From Penaeicola halotolerans (GTDB lineage: Bacteria > Bacteroidota > Bacteroidia > Cytophagales > Cyclobacteriaceae): 64,000 nucleotides of DNA. Where the stretch lies: assembly GCF_016464625.1 (NCBI RefSeq), contig NZ_JAEAGO010000001.1, positions 682,001 to 746,000 of the forward strand. Direction: 5' to 3'. Positions 25,489 through 35,119 of this stretch are shown piece by piece. The notes under the pieces were generated by a model. It did not search any database and was not told the origin of the DNA. It was given only the letters and a program-made list of their open reading frames with translations. Position numbers and translations under genes: made by a program. The first letter of the stretch is position 1; every line of letters begins with the position of its first letter.

Positions 25489-25941
25489 TCAAGCTTTTTG
25501 TACTTCTTCGATCATCTGCATGATGTGTTTTCTCGCCCCAAATAGATCATCATAGATCGCCTTTATCTGATGATTGGCATCTAGTAGATAAGTGACTCTT
25601 TTAGGGACTTTGAGGATCGGAATCAAAGCCTTATAAGCAGCGCAAACATCTCCTGATTTGTCAGAAAGAAGATCAAAAGGAAGTTGATTCGCAGCTTTAA
25701 ATTCTTCATGAGTCTTGATCGTATCTCTGCTGATGCCCACTATCGGAATATCAAGATTTTTGAAGAAACTAAAGTTGTCTCTAAAATCGCAAGCCTCTTG
25801 TGTACAGCCAGGTGTGAAGTCTTTTGGATAAAAATAAATGATACATGCCTGTCCTTTGAAATCTTTCTCTAGTTCAAACTGTTTATTGCCCGTGGCGGGT
25901 AATTTAAAATTGGGTGCTTGGGTGCCTATTTTTAATGCCAT
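25489..25941 (-). CDS. bcp: Thioredoxin-dependent peroxiredoxin (Bcp/PrxQ type)
   Basis: 150 residues. The active-site block YPKDFTPGCTQEACDF gives the peroxidatic Cys46 and a resolving Cys51 five residues later, the atypical two-cysteine arrangement of Bcp/PrxQ. It reduces hydrogen and organic peroxides in the cytoplasm using thioredoxin. It begins with the expected KIGTQAPNFKLPATG. It is on the same strand as the ppx-like gene, 60 bp upstream of it. Confidence 0.92.
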   Translation of the reverse strand: MALKIGTQAPNFKLPATGNKQFELEKDFKGQACIIYFYPKDFTPGCTQEACDFRDNFSFFKNLDIPIVGISRDTIKTHEEFKAANQLPFDLLSDKSGDVCAAYKALIPILKVPKRVTYLLDANHQIKAIYDDLFGARKHIMQMIEEVQKA

Positions 25942-26010
25942 TTTTTGTTTGTTTAGCTAATGATGAACAAGTAATACATACCTTTGTTTGAATAAATATA
26001 AGACGACCTG

Positions 26011-26838
26011 ATGAATCGAAAGAGTATTCAATACATGCTCCTTGCTTCGGTATTTTTTGCATTGATGAACGTTTCGGTCAAATATGTCTCGCACCTGCCA
26101 GCAGTTCAGATCATCTTTTTTAGGTCGATCATTACCTTTATCCTGAGCTTGTCATATCTCAAGGCAGCGAAGATCAATCCTCTAGGCAATAATAAGAAAT
26201 TACTCTTACTCAGAGGTGGAGCGGGGGCAGTTTCGCTGACTTTATATTTCATTACACTACAGGAGATTCCGTTAGCTACCGCAGTGACCATACAGTACCT
26301 TTCACCGATCTTCACGACTATCTTGGGGATCTTCATTGTCAAAGAAAAAGTCAAACCGATCCAATGGCTCTTTTTTGCCATGGCATTTGGGGGCGTACTC
26401 ATCATCGAGGGTTTTGATCCAAGGATGTCGCTTTTCTACCTGTTTTTAGGGATTACCTCAGCATTATTTTCAGGTATTGCTTATAATGTCATCCGAAAGC
26501 TAAATACCACAGAAAATCCAATGGTAATTGTCTTTTACTTTCCTTTGGTCACTACACCTTTTGCTTTGATCTATTGTTTGTTTAATTGGGTGCAGCCTGT
26601 TGGTTGGGATTGGCTAGTTTTACTATTTGTTGGGGTGATGACGCAATTCGCACAGTTCTTTATGACTAAAGCCTATCAATCGGCTAACTTGTCCAAAATC
26701 TCTACAATTAACTATATTGGGATCATCTATGCCCTAGGATTTGGCTTTTTCCTTTTTGGAGAAAGCTTCAATTTCATGACTTACATCGGGATGGCACTCG
26801 TGCTCACTGGTGTAGTGCTAAATGTCATTAAAAAATAA
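26011..26838 (+). CDS. EamA/DMT-superfamily transporter
   Basis: 275 residues forming ten membrane helices in two EamA repeats (about 1-135 and 145-275). Conserved sites include FFRSIITFI in helix 2, ATAVTIQYLSPIFTTILG and LTGVVLNVIKK at the end. Members export small metabolites. It lies only 3 bp before pncB, so it may move a pyridine compound or related metabolite in the NAD salvage operon; that is an inference from position. Confidence 0.85.
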   Translation: MNRKSIQYMLLASVFFALMNVSVKYVSHLPAVQIIFFRSIITFILSLSYLKAAKINPLGNNKKLLLLRGGAGAVSLTLYFITLQEIPLATAVTIQYLSPIFTTILGIFIVKEKVKPIQWLFFAMAFGGVLIIEGFDPRMSLFYLFLGITSALFSGIAYNVIRKLNTTENPMVIVFYFPLVTTPFALIYCLFNWVQPVGWDWLVLLFVGVMTQFAQFFMTKAYQSANLSKISTINYIGIIYALGFGFFLFGESFNFMTYIGMALVLTGVVLNVIKK

Positions 26839-26841
26839 AAC

Positions 26842-28323
26842 ATGAAAATCACAAAAGACCTCTATCAAGGTTCACTAGCACTACTGACGGACTATTATCA
26901 ACTGACCATGGCATATGGCTATTGGAAGTCTGGTGCTGCCGAAAAGGAAGGTGTTTTTAACCTTTTCTTTAGAAAAAATCCATTTCAAGGAGGTTATAGT
27001 ATCGCTGCAGGTCTGGAGTATGTGGTAGATTATCTCAATAATTTCAAGTTTGAGGAAGCTGATCTAGCTTATCTCAGGTCAATCAAAGACAGTTTGGGTA
27101 AGCAGCAGTTTGAGGAGGGCTTTTTAGCTTATCTAGCCCAAATGAAATTTAGCTGTGACATTGATGCCATTCCTGAAGGCTCATTGGTTTTCCCTCAGCA
27201 GCCAATCCTTCGCGTCAAAGGCTCTTTGATACAATGTCAACTCCTAGAGACACCCTTATTGAATATCATTAATTTCCAGACACTCATCGCTACCAAGGCC
27301 TCTAGGATTGCTTTAGCGGCTAAAGGTGATAAAGTTCTAGAGTTTGGGCTACGAAGAGCTCAAGGAATCGATGGTGCCTTAGCAGCGAGCCGTGCAGCTT
27401 ATATCGGAGGGGTCAATTCTACGAGTAATGTCATGGCAGGCAAACTCTTTGGCATTCCTGTCTCTGGTACGCACGCACATAGTTGGATCATGTCATTCGA
27501 TACTGAATTGGAAGCATTTGAAGCTTATGCCGCTGCAATGCCTGACAACTGCCTTTTCTTAGTAGATACCTATGATACGATAGAAGGAATCAAAAATGCG
27601 ATCAAAGTAGGTGAACAGTTACGAGCTAAAGGCAAAGAAATGATTGGCATCCGAATCGATTCTGGGGACTTAGCTTATTTCAGTAATATAGCGAGGACAA
27701 TGCTCGATCAAGCTGGCTTTACCAATGCCAAGATAGTAGCGAGTAATGACCTAGATGAGCATATCATCACTTCCCTTAAGCTACAAGAGGCCAATATCGA
27801 TGTCTGGGGTGTAGGCACTAAGCTCGTTACTGCCTATGACCAACCGGCATTAGGAGCTGTGTACAAATTGGCAGCAGTGAAAAAGGCAGATGGCTCTTGG
27901 GAGCCACGTGTCAAAGTATCTCAGCAAACGATCAAAGTGAATAATCCAGGCATCCAACAAGTCAGACGCTTTGAAAAGGACGGTAAATATATCGCTGATA
28001 TGATTTATCAAGAAACAGATCCATTAGCAGAAGAGGTGATGCTCATAGATCCCATGGATCCGCTAAGAAGAAAACAAGTTACGATGAGTGAAGTACAGTT
28101 TAAAGACTTGCTAAAGCCTATTTTCAGACAGGGAAAACAAGTGTATGAACTCCCTGATATACAAACGATCAAGAGTCAAACAAGTGCAGAAATAGCCAAA
28201 CTTGACAAAACGATCAAAAGATTAGTCAATCCGCATATCTATCCTGTAGGTCTAGAGAAATCACTCTATGAATTAAGAACAGAACTTGTACTTAAAATGA
28301 AGAAATCAAATGGTATCAAATAA
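26842..28323 (+). CDS. pncB: Nicotinate phosphoribosyltransferase
   Basis: 493 residues. Diagnostic blocks are LLTDYYQLTMAYGYWKSG at the N-terminus, KVLEFGLRRAQGIDGALAASRA, GTHAHSWIMSF (with the family's conserved His), DTYDT and IRIDSGDLAYFS. The enzyme converts nicotinate and PRPP, using ATP, to nicotinate mononucleotide in the Preiss-Handler route to NAD. It overlaps the following PRPP synthase gene by 14 bp, which would couple PRPP supply to its use, and a nicotinamidase gene follows. Confidence 0.95.
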   Translation: MKITKDLYQGSLALLTDYYQLTMAYGYWKSGAAEKEGVFNLFFRKNPFQGGYSIAAGLEYVVDYLNNFKFEEADLAYLRSIKDSLGKQQFEEGFLAYLAQMKFSCDIDAIPEGSLVFPQQPILRVKGSLIQCQLLETPLLNIINFQTLIATKASRIALAAKGDKVLEFGLRRAQGIDGALAASRAAYIGGVNSTSNVMAGKLFGIPVSGTHAHSWIMSFDTELEAFEAYAAAMPDNCLFLVDTYDTIEGIKNAIKVGEQLRAKGKEMIGIRIDSGDLAYFSNIARTMLDQAGFTNAKIVASNDLDEHIITSLKLQEANIDVWGVGTKLVTAYDQPALGAVYKLAAVKKADGSWEPRVKVSQQTIKVNNPGIQQVRRFEKDGKYIADMIYQETDPLAEEVMLIDPMDPLRRKQVTMSEVQFKDLLKPIFRQGKQVYELPDIQTIKSQTSAEIAKLDKTIKRLVNPHIYPVGLEKSLYELRTELVLKMKKSNGIK

Positions 28324-29245
28324 GCCAAAACTCATCTTTAGTACATCTTCCTATGAGTATTTATTGGATGAAGTCGCGCAAACCAATGAGTTCGAAAAGG
28401 GGGCACTCGAAATCAAATTCTTTCCCGATGGGGAACGATATCAGCGTATCTTAAGCGATGTTCTTAGCAGAGATGTAGTGGTGATCGGAGGGACGATCAG
28501 CGATGAGGCTACTTTAGAACTCTATGATCTAGCTTATGCACTGATCAAGTATGGAGCACAGTCTATCACCATCGTGATGCCATACTTTGGCTACTCTACC
28601 ATGGAGCGAGCAGTCAAAAGTGGCGAAATCGTAACTGCCAAGTCACGCGCAGGCATGTTCTCAGCTTTGCCCCGAACGAGCTTAGGCAATCACTTTGTTT
28701 TCTTTGACCTACATTCTGAAGGATTGCCACACTATTTTGAGGGAGCTGTGCTGACAAGTCATATTTATTGCAAGCCGATCATCATAGCTGCCGCTACAGA
28801 GGTGGCTGGAGACAATTTGGTCATGGCTTGTACCGATGCAGGCAGAGCCAAATGGGTGGAGTCCCTTGCTAACGACATGGGAGTCAATGCCGCCTTTGTT
28901 TTTAAAAGAAGAATCAGCGGAGAGGAAACTGCAGTAACTTCGATCTCAGCGGATGTAGTAGGTAAGAATGTCGTGATCTATGATGATATGATCCGTACTG
29001 GAGGCTCACTCATCGGAGCAGCCAAAGCCTACAAAGAAGCTGGAGCCAAAGATATCTTTACCATTACTACGCATGGACTTTTCAGTAGTGATGGCTGGAG
29101 AAAAATCAAAGAGGCTGGTGTGATCTCAAGAATCATCACGACCAACTCTCATCCAAATGCCGCCAAGGCAGCATCAGATTCCGATGGCTTCGTCCAGGTG
29201 AGGTCAATAGCGAGTCTTATCAAAGAAAAACTTAAACAGATCTAG
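28310..29245 (+). CDS. Ribose-phosphate pyrophosphokinase (PRPP synthase)
   Basis: 311 residues. The PRPP-binding loop VVIYDDMIRTGGSL is near residue 225 and the FPDGERYQRI block marks the N-terminal domain; MPYFGYSTMER and FFDLHSEGLPHYFEG are other family motifs. It makes PRPP from ribose 5-phosphate and ATP. Wedged between pncB and pncA with a 14-bp overlap, it looks dedicated to NAD salvage. The sequence departs from housekeeping Prs (GLPHYF where many have QIQGFF-type residues), so a separate housekeeping copy probably exists elsewhere. Confidence 0.9.
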   Translation: MVSNKPKLIFSTSSYEYLLDEVAQTNEFEKGALEIKFFPDGERYQRILSDVLSRDVVVIGGTISDEATLELYDLAYALIKYGAQSITIVMPYFGYSTMERAVKSGEIVTAKSRAGMFSALPRTSLGNHFVFFDLHSEGLPHYFEGAVLTSHIYCKPIIIAAATEVAGDNLVMACTDAGRAKWVESLANDMGVNAAFVFKRRISGEETAVTSISADVVGKNVVIYDDMIRTGGSLIGAAKAYKEAGAKDIFTITTHGLFSSDGWRKIKEAGVISRIITTNSHPNAAKAASDSDGFVQVRSIASLIKEKLKQI

Positions 29246-29246
29246 T

Positions 29247-29864
29247 ATGAAAGCATTGATCATCGTAGATGTGCAGCATGATTTTCTCCCAGGAGGAGCT
29301 TTAGCTGTTCCTAAGGGAGATGAAGTGATCGCTGTTATCAATGAATTACAAGCGCATTTTGACTACATCATCGCTACGCAAGACTGGCATCCAGCTGATC
29401 ATGGGAGCTTTGCAGCCAATCATGAAGGAAAAAAGCCAGGAGAAATCATTGATTTAGCTGGTACGCAACAAATTCTATGGCCCGTCCACTGTGTGCAAGG
29501 AAGCCAAGGAGCAGACTTTGCTGATACACTAGATAAATCTAAATGGCAAAAGGTATTTAGAAAAGGACAAGATCCAAAGATTGATTCCTATAGTGGCTTT
29601 TTTGACAATGGAAGAGGACATGATACTGGCTTAGGAGATTACTTAAAATCCATCGGTATCACAGATGTCTTTATCACAGGACTTGCTGCTGACTACTGTG
29701 TGAAGTTCACCGCACTAGATGCTCAGTCACTAGGTTTTGAAACCACACTCTTTAGAGACGCTACGCGAGCTGTAAATCTACAGCCTGATGACTTTGAAAA
29801 GGCTTTAGCAGATATGAAAGCTGCAGGAATAAACATTATAACCAAAGAAGATTATTTACACTGA
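29247..29864 (+). CDS. pncA: Nicotinamidase/pyrazinamidase
   Basis: 205 residues, isochorismatase-like fold. The catalytic Asp is in IVDVQHDF, metal ligands in TQDWHPADHGSF, and the nucleophilic Cys in GLAADYCVKFTA (near 151). It deamidates nicotinamide to nicotinate, the substrate of PncB encoded two genes upstream. It starts 1 bp after the PRPP synthase stop and ends 1 bp before the phzF-like gene, so all are one transcript. Confidence 0.94.
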   Translation: MKALIIVDVQHDFLPGGALAVPKGDEVIAVINELQAHFDYIIATQDWHPADHGSFAANHEGKKPGEIIDLAGTQQILWPVHCVQGSQGADFADTLDKSKWQKVFRKGQDPKIDSYSGFFDNGRGHDTGLGDYLKSIGITDVFITGLAADYCVKFTALDAQSLGFETTLFRDATRAVNLQPDDFEKALADMKAAGINIITKEDYLH

Positions 29865-29865
29865 T

Positions 29866-30648
29866 ATGAAATTTTTCCAAGTTGACGCATTTACAGACAA
29901 ATCGCTTTCAGGCAATCCTGCTGCGGTTTGTTTTCCAGAAGAAGTCTTTTCTGATGAGATGTTATTAAGGATTGCTCAAGAAAATAACCTATCGGAAACG
30001 GCTTTTCTAAAGAAAATAACAGATGACAATTACGAACTCAGATGGTTTACACCTGGAGCAGAGGTTGATCTCTGTGGGCACGCTACTTTAGCTGCTGCAC
30101 ATGTACTCTTCACGCAGATGGACTTATCAGAAGACATCAAAAAGCTAAAGTTTCAAACCAAAAGCGGTGAGCTAACAGTAGAAGTAGAAGGGGACTATTT
30201 AAGCATGAATTTCCCCGCGTTGCCTTCGGAGAAAGTAGAAGAATCACCATTCTATTATCACTGGGAGGGAGTCAAGGAAGTACGCCACCTAGGTACAAAA
30301 AATACCTTTGTTGTGCTAGATAGTCCAGAGCGTTTACGAACGCTCAAACCTGATAGAGACTTTATCGCCAAACATACTGGTGAGGGCGTGATCGTGACAG
30401 CTCAAGACAAAAGCTATGATTTCATCTCAAGGTATTTTGCCCCAAATTTAGACATCCTAGAAGATCCAGTAACAGGCTTTGCACATTGCGCATTGACTTG
30501 GTATTGGGCACAGACTTTAGGCAAAAATGACTTCAAAGCTTATCAAGCATCCGCTAGAGGTGGTGAGGTCTTCACTAAACTGGAAGGTGATCGCGTCTGG
30601 CTCAAAGGAAAAGCCAAACTGATGATCAAAGGAGAGATGTTTATATAA
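29866..30648 (+). CDS. PhzF-family isomerase/epimerase
   Basis: 260 residues, the usual PhzF length. It begins FFQVDAFTDKSLSGNPAAVC, has LSETAF with the family's catalytic Glu, TPGAEVDLCGHATLAAAHVL, and late DPVTGFAHCALTWYW. These two-lobed proteins catalyse proton-shuttle isomerisations; the substrate is unknown outside phenazine pathways, and no phenazine genes are present. As last gene of the NAD salvage operon it could act on a pyridine side product, but that is a guess. Confidence 0.88.
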   Translation: MKFFQVDAFTDKSLSGNPAAVCFPEEVFSDEMLLRIAQENNLSETAFLKKITDDNYELRWFTPGAEVDLCGHATLAAAHVLFTQMDLSEDIKKLKFQTKSGELTVEVEGDYLSMNFPALPSEKVEESPFYYHWEGVKEVRHLGTKNTFVVLDSPERLRTLKPDRDFIAKHTGEGVIVTAQDKSYDFISRYFAPNLDILEDPVTGFAHCALTWYWAQTLGKNDFKAYQASARGGEVFTKLEGDRVWLKGKAKLMIKGEMFI

Positions 30649-30654
30649 ATTGAA

Positions 30655-30684
30655 AGAGCACTTGTCACCGCAAGTGCTTTTTCT
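30655..30684 (+). terminator. Terminator of the NAD salvage operon
   Basis: Stem AGAGCACTTG / CAAGTGCTTT (one G-T pair) with a short loop (TCACCG), followed by a T-rich run. Confidence 0.82.
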
Positions 30685-30778
30685 TTGAATAGCTTTAGGA
30701 TGTTTTTCTCCTCAAAAAATCCAAAGCTGTTAATTTTCACTATCTTAAGCTTACGAACCTATATTAAACTGTTTCCAA

Positions 30779-32794
30779 ATGAAAAAAGCCCTCGCCCTTA
30801 TTGAAGATGATCCTTGGTTAGCTCCTTATGAAGCGGATATTAGTCAGCGACTGGTTTATTTTCAACAAGCCTTGCAAGATATCAAAGCAACCCATCAGTC
30901 ACTGCTTAATTTTGCTCAAGGTGACAAATACTTAGGATTCAACTATGACAAGAAGGCCTCTGGTTGGTGGTACAGAGAATGGGCACCTGCTGCACTTGAT
31001 TTAAAGCTCGTAGGCGATTTCAACCAGTGGTCTGAAAGTCATGCCATGGAACGATTAGAATCTGGTATATGGGAGATCTTTATCCCTGACTCAGATGGCC
31101 TCGCACACGAATCTAAAGTCAAGGTACGTGTCACCACTACAAAAGGTACCAGCGATCGAATCCCAGCCTATATCAAACGAGCAGTTCAAGATGAAACCAC
31201 CTATGACTTCTCAGGCCAAATATGGCAGCCTACCAAAGCTTACCAATGGCAAGATCAGGATTTTGATCTGGCGGCTATACAGCAACCAATCATTTATGAA
31301 TGTCATATAGGAATGGCGCAAGAAGCCGAGAAAGTGGGGACTTTTAGAGAGTTTGCAGAACACGTACTTCCTAGGATCAAGTCGCTAGGGTACAACTGTA
31401 TCCAGCTCATGGCGATCAAAGAACATCCCTATTATGGCTCATTCGGCTATCATGTGGCCAATTTCTTTGCAGTATCTAGTCGATTTGGTACACCTGAAGA
31501 TCTCAAGTACTTGATCGATCAAGCACACCAAATGGACATAGCCGTCATCATGGACATGGTACACTCGCACGCAGTCAAAAATCTAGCAGAAGGACTGGCA
31601 GACTTTGATGGATCTGGTCATCAGTATTTCCACGCTGGGGGTCGAGGCTATCATACGGGGTGGGATTCCATGCTTTTCGACTATGGTAAAAAGGAGGTTC
31701 AACAGTTTCTATTATCAAACATTAGATTTTGGTTAGAGGAATACCATTTTGATGGATTCAGGTTTGATGGGGTGACTTCTATGCTTTACCTACATCATGG
31801 TGATCATGTGAGTTTTGACCACTATGACAAATACTTCAAAGAGGGGGTGGATAATGAGGCAGTAAGATACCTTCAACTCGCCAATACGCTTATCCACGAC
31901 ATAAAGCTCCATGCCATATCCATAGCAGAAGATATGAGCGGAATGCCAGGTATTTGTAGACTTGTATCCGAAGGGGGAGTAGGGTTTGACTATCGCCTCG
32001 GCATGGGTATCCCTGACTATTGGATCAAGCTACTCAAGCATAGCCGTGATGAAGACTGGTCTATGAATGAACTATGGCAGGTAATGAGCAACAGACGCTG
32101 GAAAGAAAAGACCATCGCTTACGCAGAGTCGCATGACCAAGCTATGGTAGGAGATAAGACGCTTGCCTTTTGGCTGATGGATAAAGAAATGTACTGGCAC
32201 ATGCAACGAGGAGATGATAACCTGATCATCGCAAGAGGTATAGCTTTACATAAGATGATTCGACTGCTTACAGCTAGTGCTGGAGGAGAAGGTTATCTCA
32301 ATTTCATAGGGAACGAATTTGGACATCCGGAGTGGTTAGATTTTCCTAGAGAAGGAAATAACTGGAGCTATCAATATGCCCGCAGACAGTGGTCATTAGT
32401 AGATAATCCTGAGCTAAAGTATCGCTACCTCAACGACTTCGATCAAGCTATGATTCAGCTACTTAAAGATCATCAAGTTATACAATCACTTCCTGGACAA
32501 GTCCTCAATATAGACGAAGTAAATAAGACCCTGATCTTTGAGCGAAATCACCTGATTTTCGTATTTAATTTTCATCCAGAGGCCTCTATTTTTGATTATA
32601 AATTTCCTGTCAAATTGGGAGGAGATTACAATTTGATTTTAAGCTCTGATGAGTCTCGGTTTGGAGGATATGATCGCGTAGATATGAAGTACAGCTATCC
32701 AGCCACTAAGCTTCAAACAGGCTTTCAATTGAGTATTTACAATACTTGTAGAACCGCCATGGTCTTTAAGCCAAAGGTAGTTTCAAAAGACTGA
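30779..32794 (+). CDS. glgB: 1,4-alpha-glucan branching enzyme (GH13, eukaryote-like GH13_8 type)
   Basis: 671 residues. An N-terminal CBM48-like domain (GWWYREWAPAALDLKLVGDFNQWS, about 65-90) precedes the GH13 barrel. The catalytic Asp sits in GFRFDGVTSMLYLHHG, the acid Glu in SIAEDMSGMPG and the transition-state Asp in AESHDQAMVGDKT; these wordings match the plant/animal branching-enzyme subgroup more than E. coli GlgB. It makes alpha-1,6 branches in glycogen. It opens a glucan locus and its 3' end overlaps the convergent GH57-like gene by 29 bp. Confidence 0.9.
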   Translation: MKKALALIEDDPWLAPYEADISQRLVYFQQALQDIKATHQSLLNFAQGDKYLGFNYDKKASGWWYREWAPAALDLKLVGDFNQWSESHAMERLESGIWEIFIPDSDGLAHESKVKVRVTTTKGTSDRIPAYIKRAVQDETTYDFSGQIWQPTKAYQWQDQDFDLAAIQQPIIYECHIGMAQEAEKVGTFREFAEHVLPRIKSLGYNCIQLMAIKEHPYYGSFGYHVANFFAVSSRFGTPEDLKYLIDQAHQMDIAVIMDMVHSHAVKNLAEGLADFDGSGHQYFHAGGRGYHTGWDSMLFDYGKKEVQQFLLSNIRFWLEEYHFDGFRFDGVTSMLYLHHGDHVSFDHYDKYFKEGVDNEAVRYLQLANTLIHDIKLHAISIAEDMSGMPGICRLVSEGGVGFDYRLGMGIPDYWIKLLKHSRDEDWSMNELWQVMSNRRWKEKTIAYAESHDQAMVGDKTLAFWLMDKEMYWHMQRGDDNLIIARGIALHKMIRLLTASAGGEGYLNFIGNEFGHPEWLDFPREGNNWSYQYARRQWSLVDNPELKYRYLNDFDQAMIQLLKDHQVIQSLPGQVLNIDEVNKTLIFERNHLIFVFNFHPEASIFDYKFPVKLGGDYNLILSSDESRFGGYDRVDMKYSYPATKLQTGFQLSIYNTCRTAMVFKPKVVSKD

Positions 32795-33785
32795 TTTCAA
32801 TATCTGTCAAGATATTCATCAAGTACAGGTACAACTCATAAGGAGCTTCATGTGATCCTTTTTGCAGCTGTACAAAATGCGAAAAAGCAGTCAAGCGAGA
32901 AAGTATCAGTTGTGTCATTTCATTTTCTGACCTAAGAAGTCTTTCTTCTAAATACTTGATCTTGAAGATGATCTCTCGCTGCATTGGATTTTCAGTATAT
33001 GAAACCAAATCTTGTCCTTTATAAGGTAAACCAATAGCTTGAGGAACTCGGTAAAATTCACTAGCCGTCCTGAAACTCAAAACTTCACTCAAGAGCCATG
33101 GACTTGATATAGCAGACTGAATCTTCTCCCATGGGATCTCTTCCGATGTATGATAAAGCTGTAATTCAAAACTTGGCTCATCCACTTGATGAAACGTCTC
33201 ATGAGGCAAGAGCAATAGTTTGAAATTTTTATTAATAGACAAGAATACTTGATCGGTAGTCCTCCCAGCTAAATGCCAATTCAATCCTGCAGTGATCGCT
33301 GCATCAAAACCTAGATGGCTCAAAATGCTCACATCGGTATCCTTGTACAAACCATAGGTATTCAGGAAAATAGTGGGTTTGATACCCCATAGACTGATGA
33401 GGAGATCCTTGTGACGCTTGACCTCTAACGTGAATAATGCCTCTGAAAACAAGCCAGCTAAGCTAAAATGATAGGTGCCTCCTAGAAGGAGTAACTGCTT
33501 TTTCTTCACATAAAGTCCGATCTCAGTGATGGTTTCCGGTGATATTTGAGCCAACCTCTCCAGATAATTACCTGAGATATAAAGAGCTGCTTTGAAATTA
33601 TGCTGCGATAAAAGAAGGAAAAGAGACTGCCAAGTGTGTTGATCTCTATCTTGATACTGAGTCTCAAACTTCTTAGCTTGAGCAACCTCATCCCAGTAGG
33701 GTTGTTGTTTACCGATATCAAAGAATGAAAAGGCAGTGACCGATTCCTCCAAATGAAAGCAAAAAAGATAGACACTTTTCATCAT
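32766..33785 (-). CDS. GH57-like protein with apparently lost active site
   Basis: 339 residues. Its layout follows Bacteroidota GH57 alpha-amylase-type proteins: an early FFDIGKQQPYWDE, KAALYISGNYLERLAQISPE, a mid-region KPTIFLNTYGLYKDTD and GFDAAITAGLNWHLAG, and a late NPMQREIIFKI. However the segment normally of the form AETYxHSL reads LGGTYHFSL, so both the expected catalytic Glu and nearby His are replaced, and the usual DDIS block is missing. It may bind glucan without cutting it. It lies 6 bp downstream of a GT4 gene, probably in one operon. Confidence 0.6.
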   Translation of the reverse strand: MMKSVYLFCFHLEESVTAFSFFDIGKQQPYWDEVAQAKKFETQYQDRDQHTWQSLFLLLSQHNFKAALYISGNYLERLAQISPETITEIGLYVKKKQLLLLGGTYHFSLAGLFSEALFTLEVKRHKDLLISLWGIKPTIFLNTYGLYKDTDVSILSHLGFDAAITAGLNWHLAGRTTDQVFLSINKNFKLLLLPHETFHQVDEPSFELQLYHTSEEIPWEKIQSAISSPWLLSEVLSFRTASEFYRVPQAIGLPYKGQDLVSYTENPMQREIIFKIKYLEERLLRSENEMTQLILSRLTAFSHFVQLQKGSHEAPYELYLYLMNILTDIEISLLKLPLA

Positions 33786-33791
33786 TGACTT

Positions 33792-34985
33792 TTAGATAAC
33801 GACCTTAAAGAGTGACGCAATCTCCTGCGCTACCTTGCCCCACGTGCGCTCAGCGAGAGCTGTTTTATTTTTTTCCACCATAGAAGTACATGCCTTAGGA
33901 TCATCTAGTAGCTTGATGATCTTCTTAGCAAAAGCTTCAATATCCCAATGATTAGCGGTTTTAGCTGCGGTCAGGATCTCCGATGCGCCAGATTGCTTGG
34001 ATAGCACTACTGGCAAATCAAAAGCTGCCGCCTCTACTGCCGTCAGACCAAATGGCTCGGATACTGAAGGCATACAGTAAAGATCTGACATTTGATATAG
34101 CTGAAATAGCTTATCTTGATCCAACTGACCTGTGAAATGAAACTTTCCTGAAAGTTGACTATTGGCACCACTTTCTATCAGTTGCTTCAGTAGTTCGCCA
34201 GATCCCGCCATCACAAATCGTGTATTTGGGCGCTCAGCTAGGATCATAGCAGCTATTTCTAAGAAGATAGCAGGACCCTTTTGACCAGTTAGTCTGCCAG
34301 CAAAGAGTACCAAATCTTCTGGAAAAACTTTCTCCTTCTTGACCTTAGGTAAGTCCCCAACTCCATGATGAATGACTACGATTTTATTAGAATCTATGCC
34401 GTAGTGCTTACGCATGACTTCCGCATGATAGTGACTTACGGCTATGACTTTTTCGGCCAGTTGCATGCCTTCTCTTTCCAACTCAAATATCCAAGAATGG
34501 GAAAGGGTAGTAGTCCGATCGAAATCTAAAGAGTGAATGTGCAAAATGTAAGGCTTGTTAAATTCTTTTTTGAGCGCTATCGCAGTCAAAATAGTAGTCC
34601 AGTCATGTGCATAGACTAAATCAAACGCTAGTGGGTGAGCTGCATGAAGCATTTGTACGGTAAAATCCTCCAAAGATTTTTTGACCGTGCTGTCTACTGC
34701 TACTACAGCCTTTTGATCACTTAGATTAGCATAAAAGTAGGCAGGGATATTGGTCTTGATATCGATGATTGTCAGGTCTTGTTGCACGCTGATCTCATCA
34801 AATACATGCTTACTTTTCTTAAATGCAATGGTACTTGATTCGGATACTGACGATTCGGTTGTAGCTGCTTGAATGATCTGTAGTTCCACAGATTTAGACA
34901 ACTCTTGGCTGATTTGATCTACCGCTACTCCTAGTCCACTATTGAAAATGGAAGGCTCACCTGGGCCTAGCATTAATACTTTCAT
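33792..34985 (-). CDS. GT4-family glycosyltransferase
   Basis: 397 residues with two Rossmann domains. The N-terminus VLMLGPGEPSIFNSGLGVAV holds the donor/acceptor loop; LVYAHDWTT and LHIHSLDFDRTT follow; the C-terminal half has VLFAGRLTGQKGP and the Glu-X7-Glu type motif MPSVSEPFGLTAVEAAAFD. GT4 enzymes with these features include glycogen- and maltooligosaccharide-forming transferases. Position in a glycogen locus, next to a GH57-like gene, suggests alpha-glucan synthesis, but a different acceptor cannot be excluded. Confidence 0.85.
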   Translation of the reverse strand: MKVLMLGPGEPSIFNSGLGVAVDQISQELSKSVELQIIQAATTESSVSESSTIAFKKSKHVFDEISVQQDLTIIDIKTNIPAYFYANLSDQKAVVAVDSTVKKSLEDFTVQMLHAAHPLAFDLVYAHDWTTILTAIALKKEFNKPYILHIHSLDFDRTTTLSHSWIFELEREGMQLAEKVIAVSHYHAEVMRKHYGIDSNKIVVIHHGVGDLPKVKKEKVFPEDLVLFAGRLTGQKGPAIFLEIAAMILAERPNTRFVMAGSGELLKQLIESGANSQLSGKFHFTGQLDQDKLFQLYQMSDLYCMPSVSEPFGLTAVEAAAFDLPVVLSKQSGASEILTAAKTANHWDIEAFAKKIIKLLDDPKACTSMVEKNKTALAERTWGKVAQEIASLFKVVI

Positions 34986-35119
34986 ATGCTTGATAGTTTA
35001 AAAATGGAGGTAAAAGTATTCCGAAGGTGATCTCTATTAGCGTGACCAATAAACCTTCGGGAAATTATTGCGGGTTTATGTTAATTCAATCTTCGATAAG
35101 TTACCTAAATCTGTGATAA

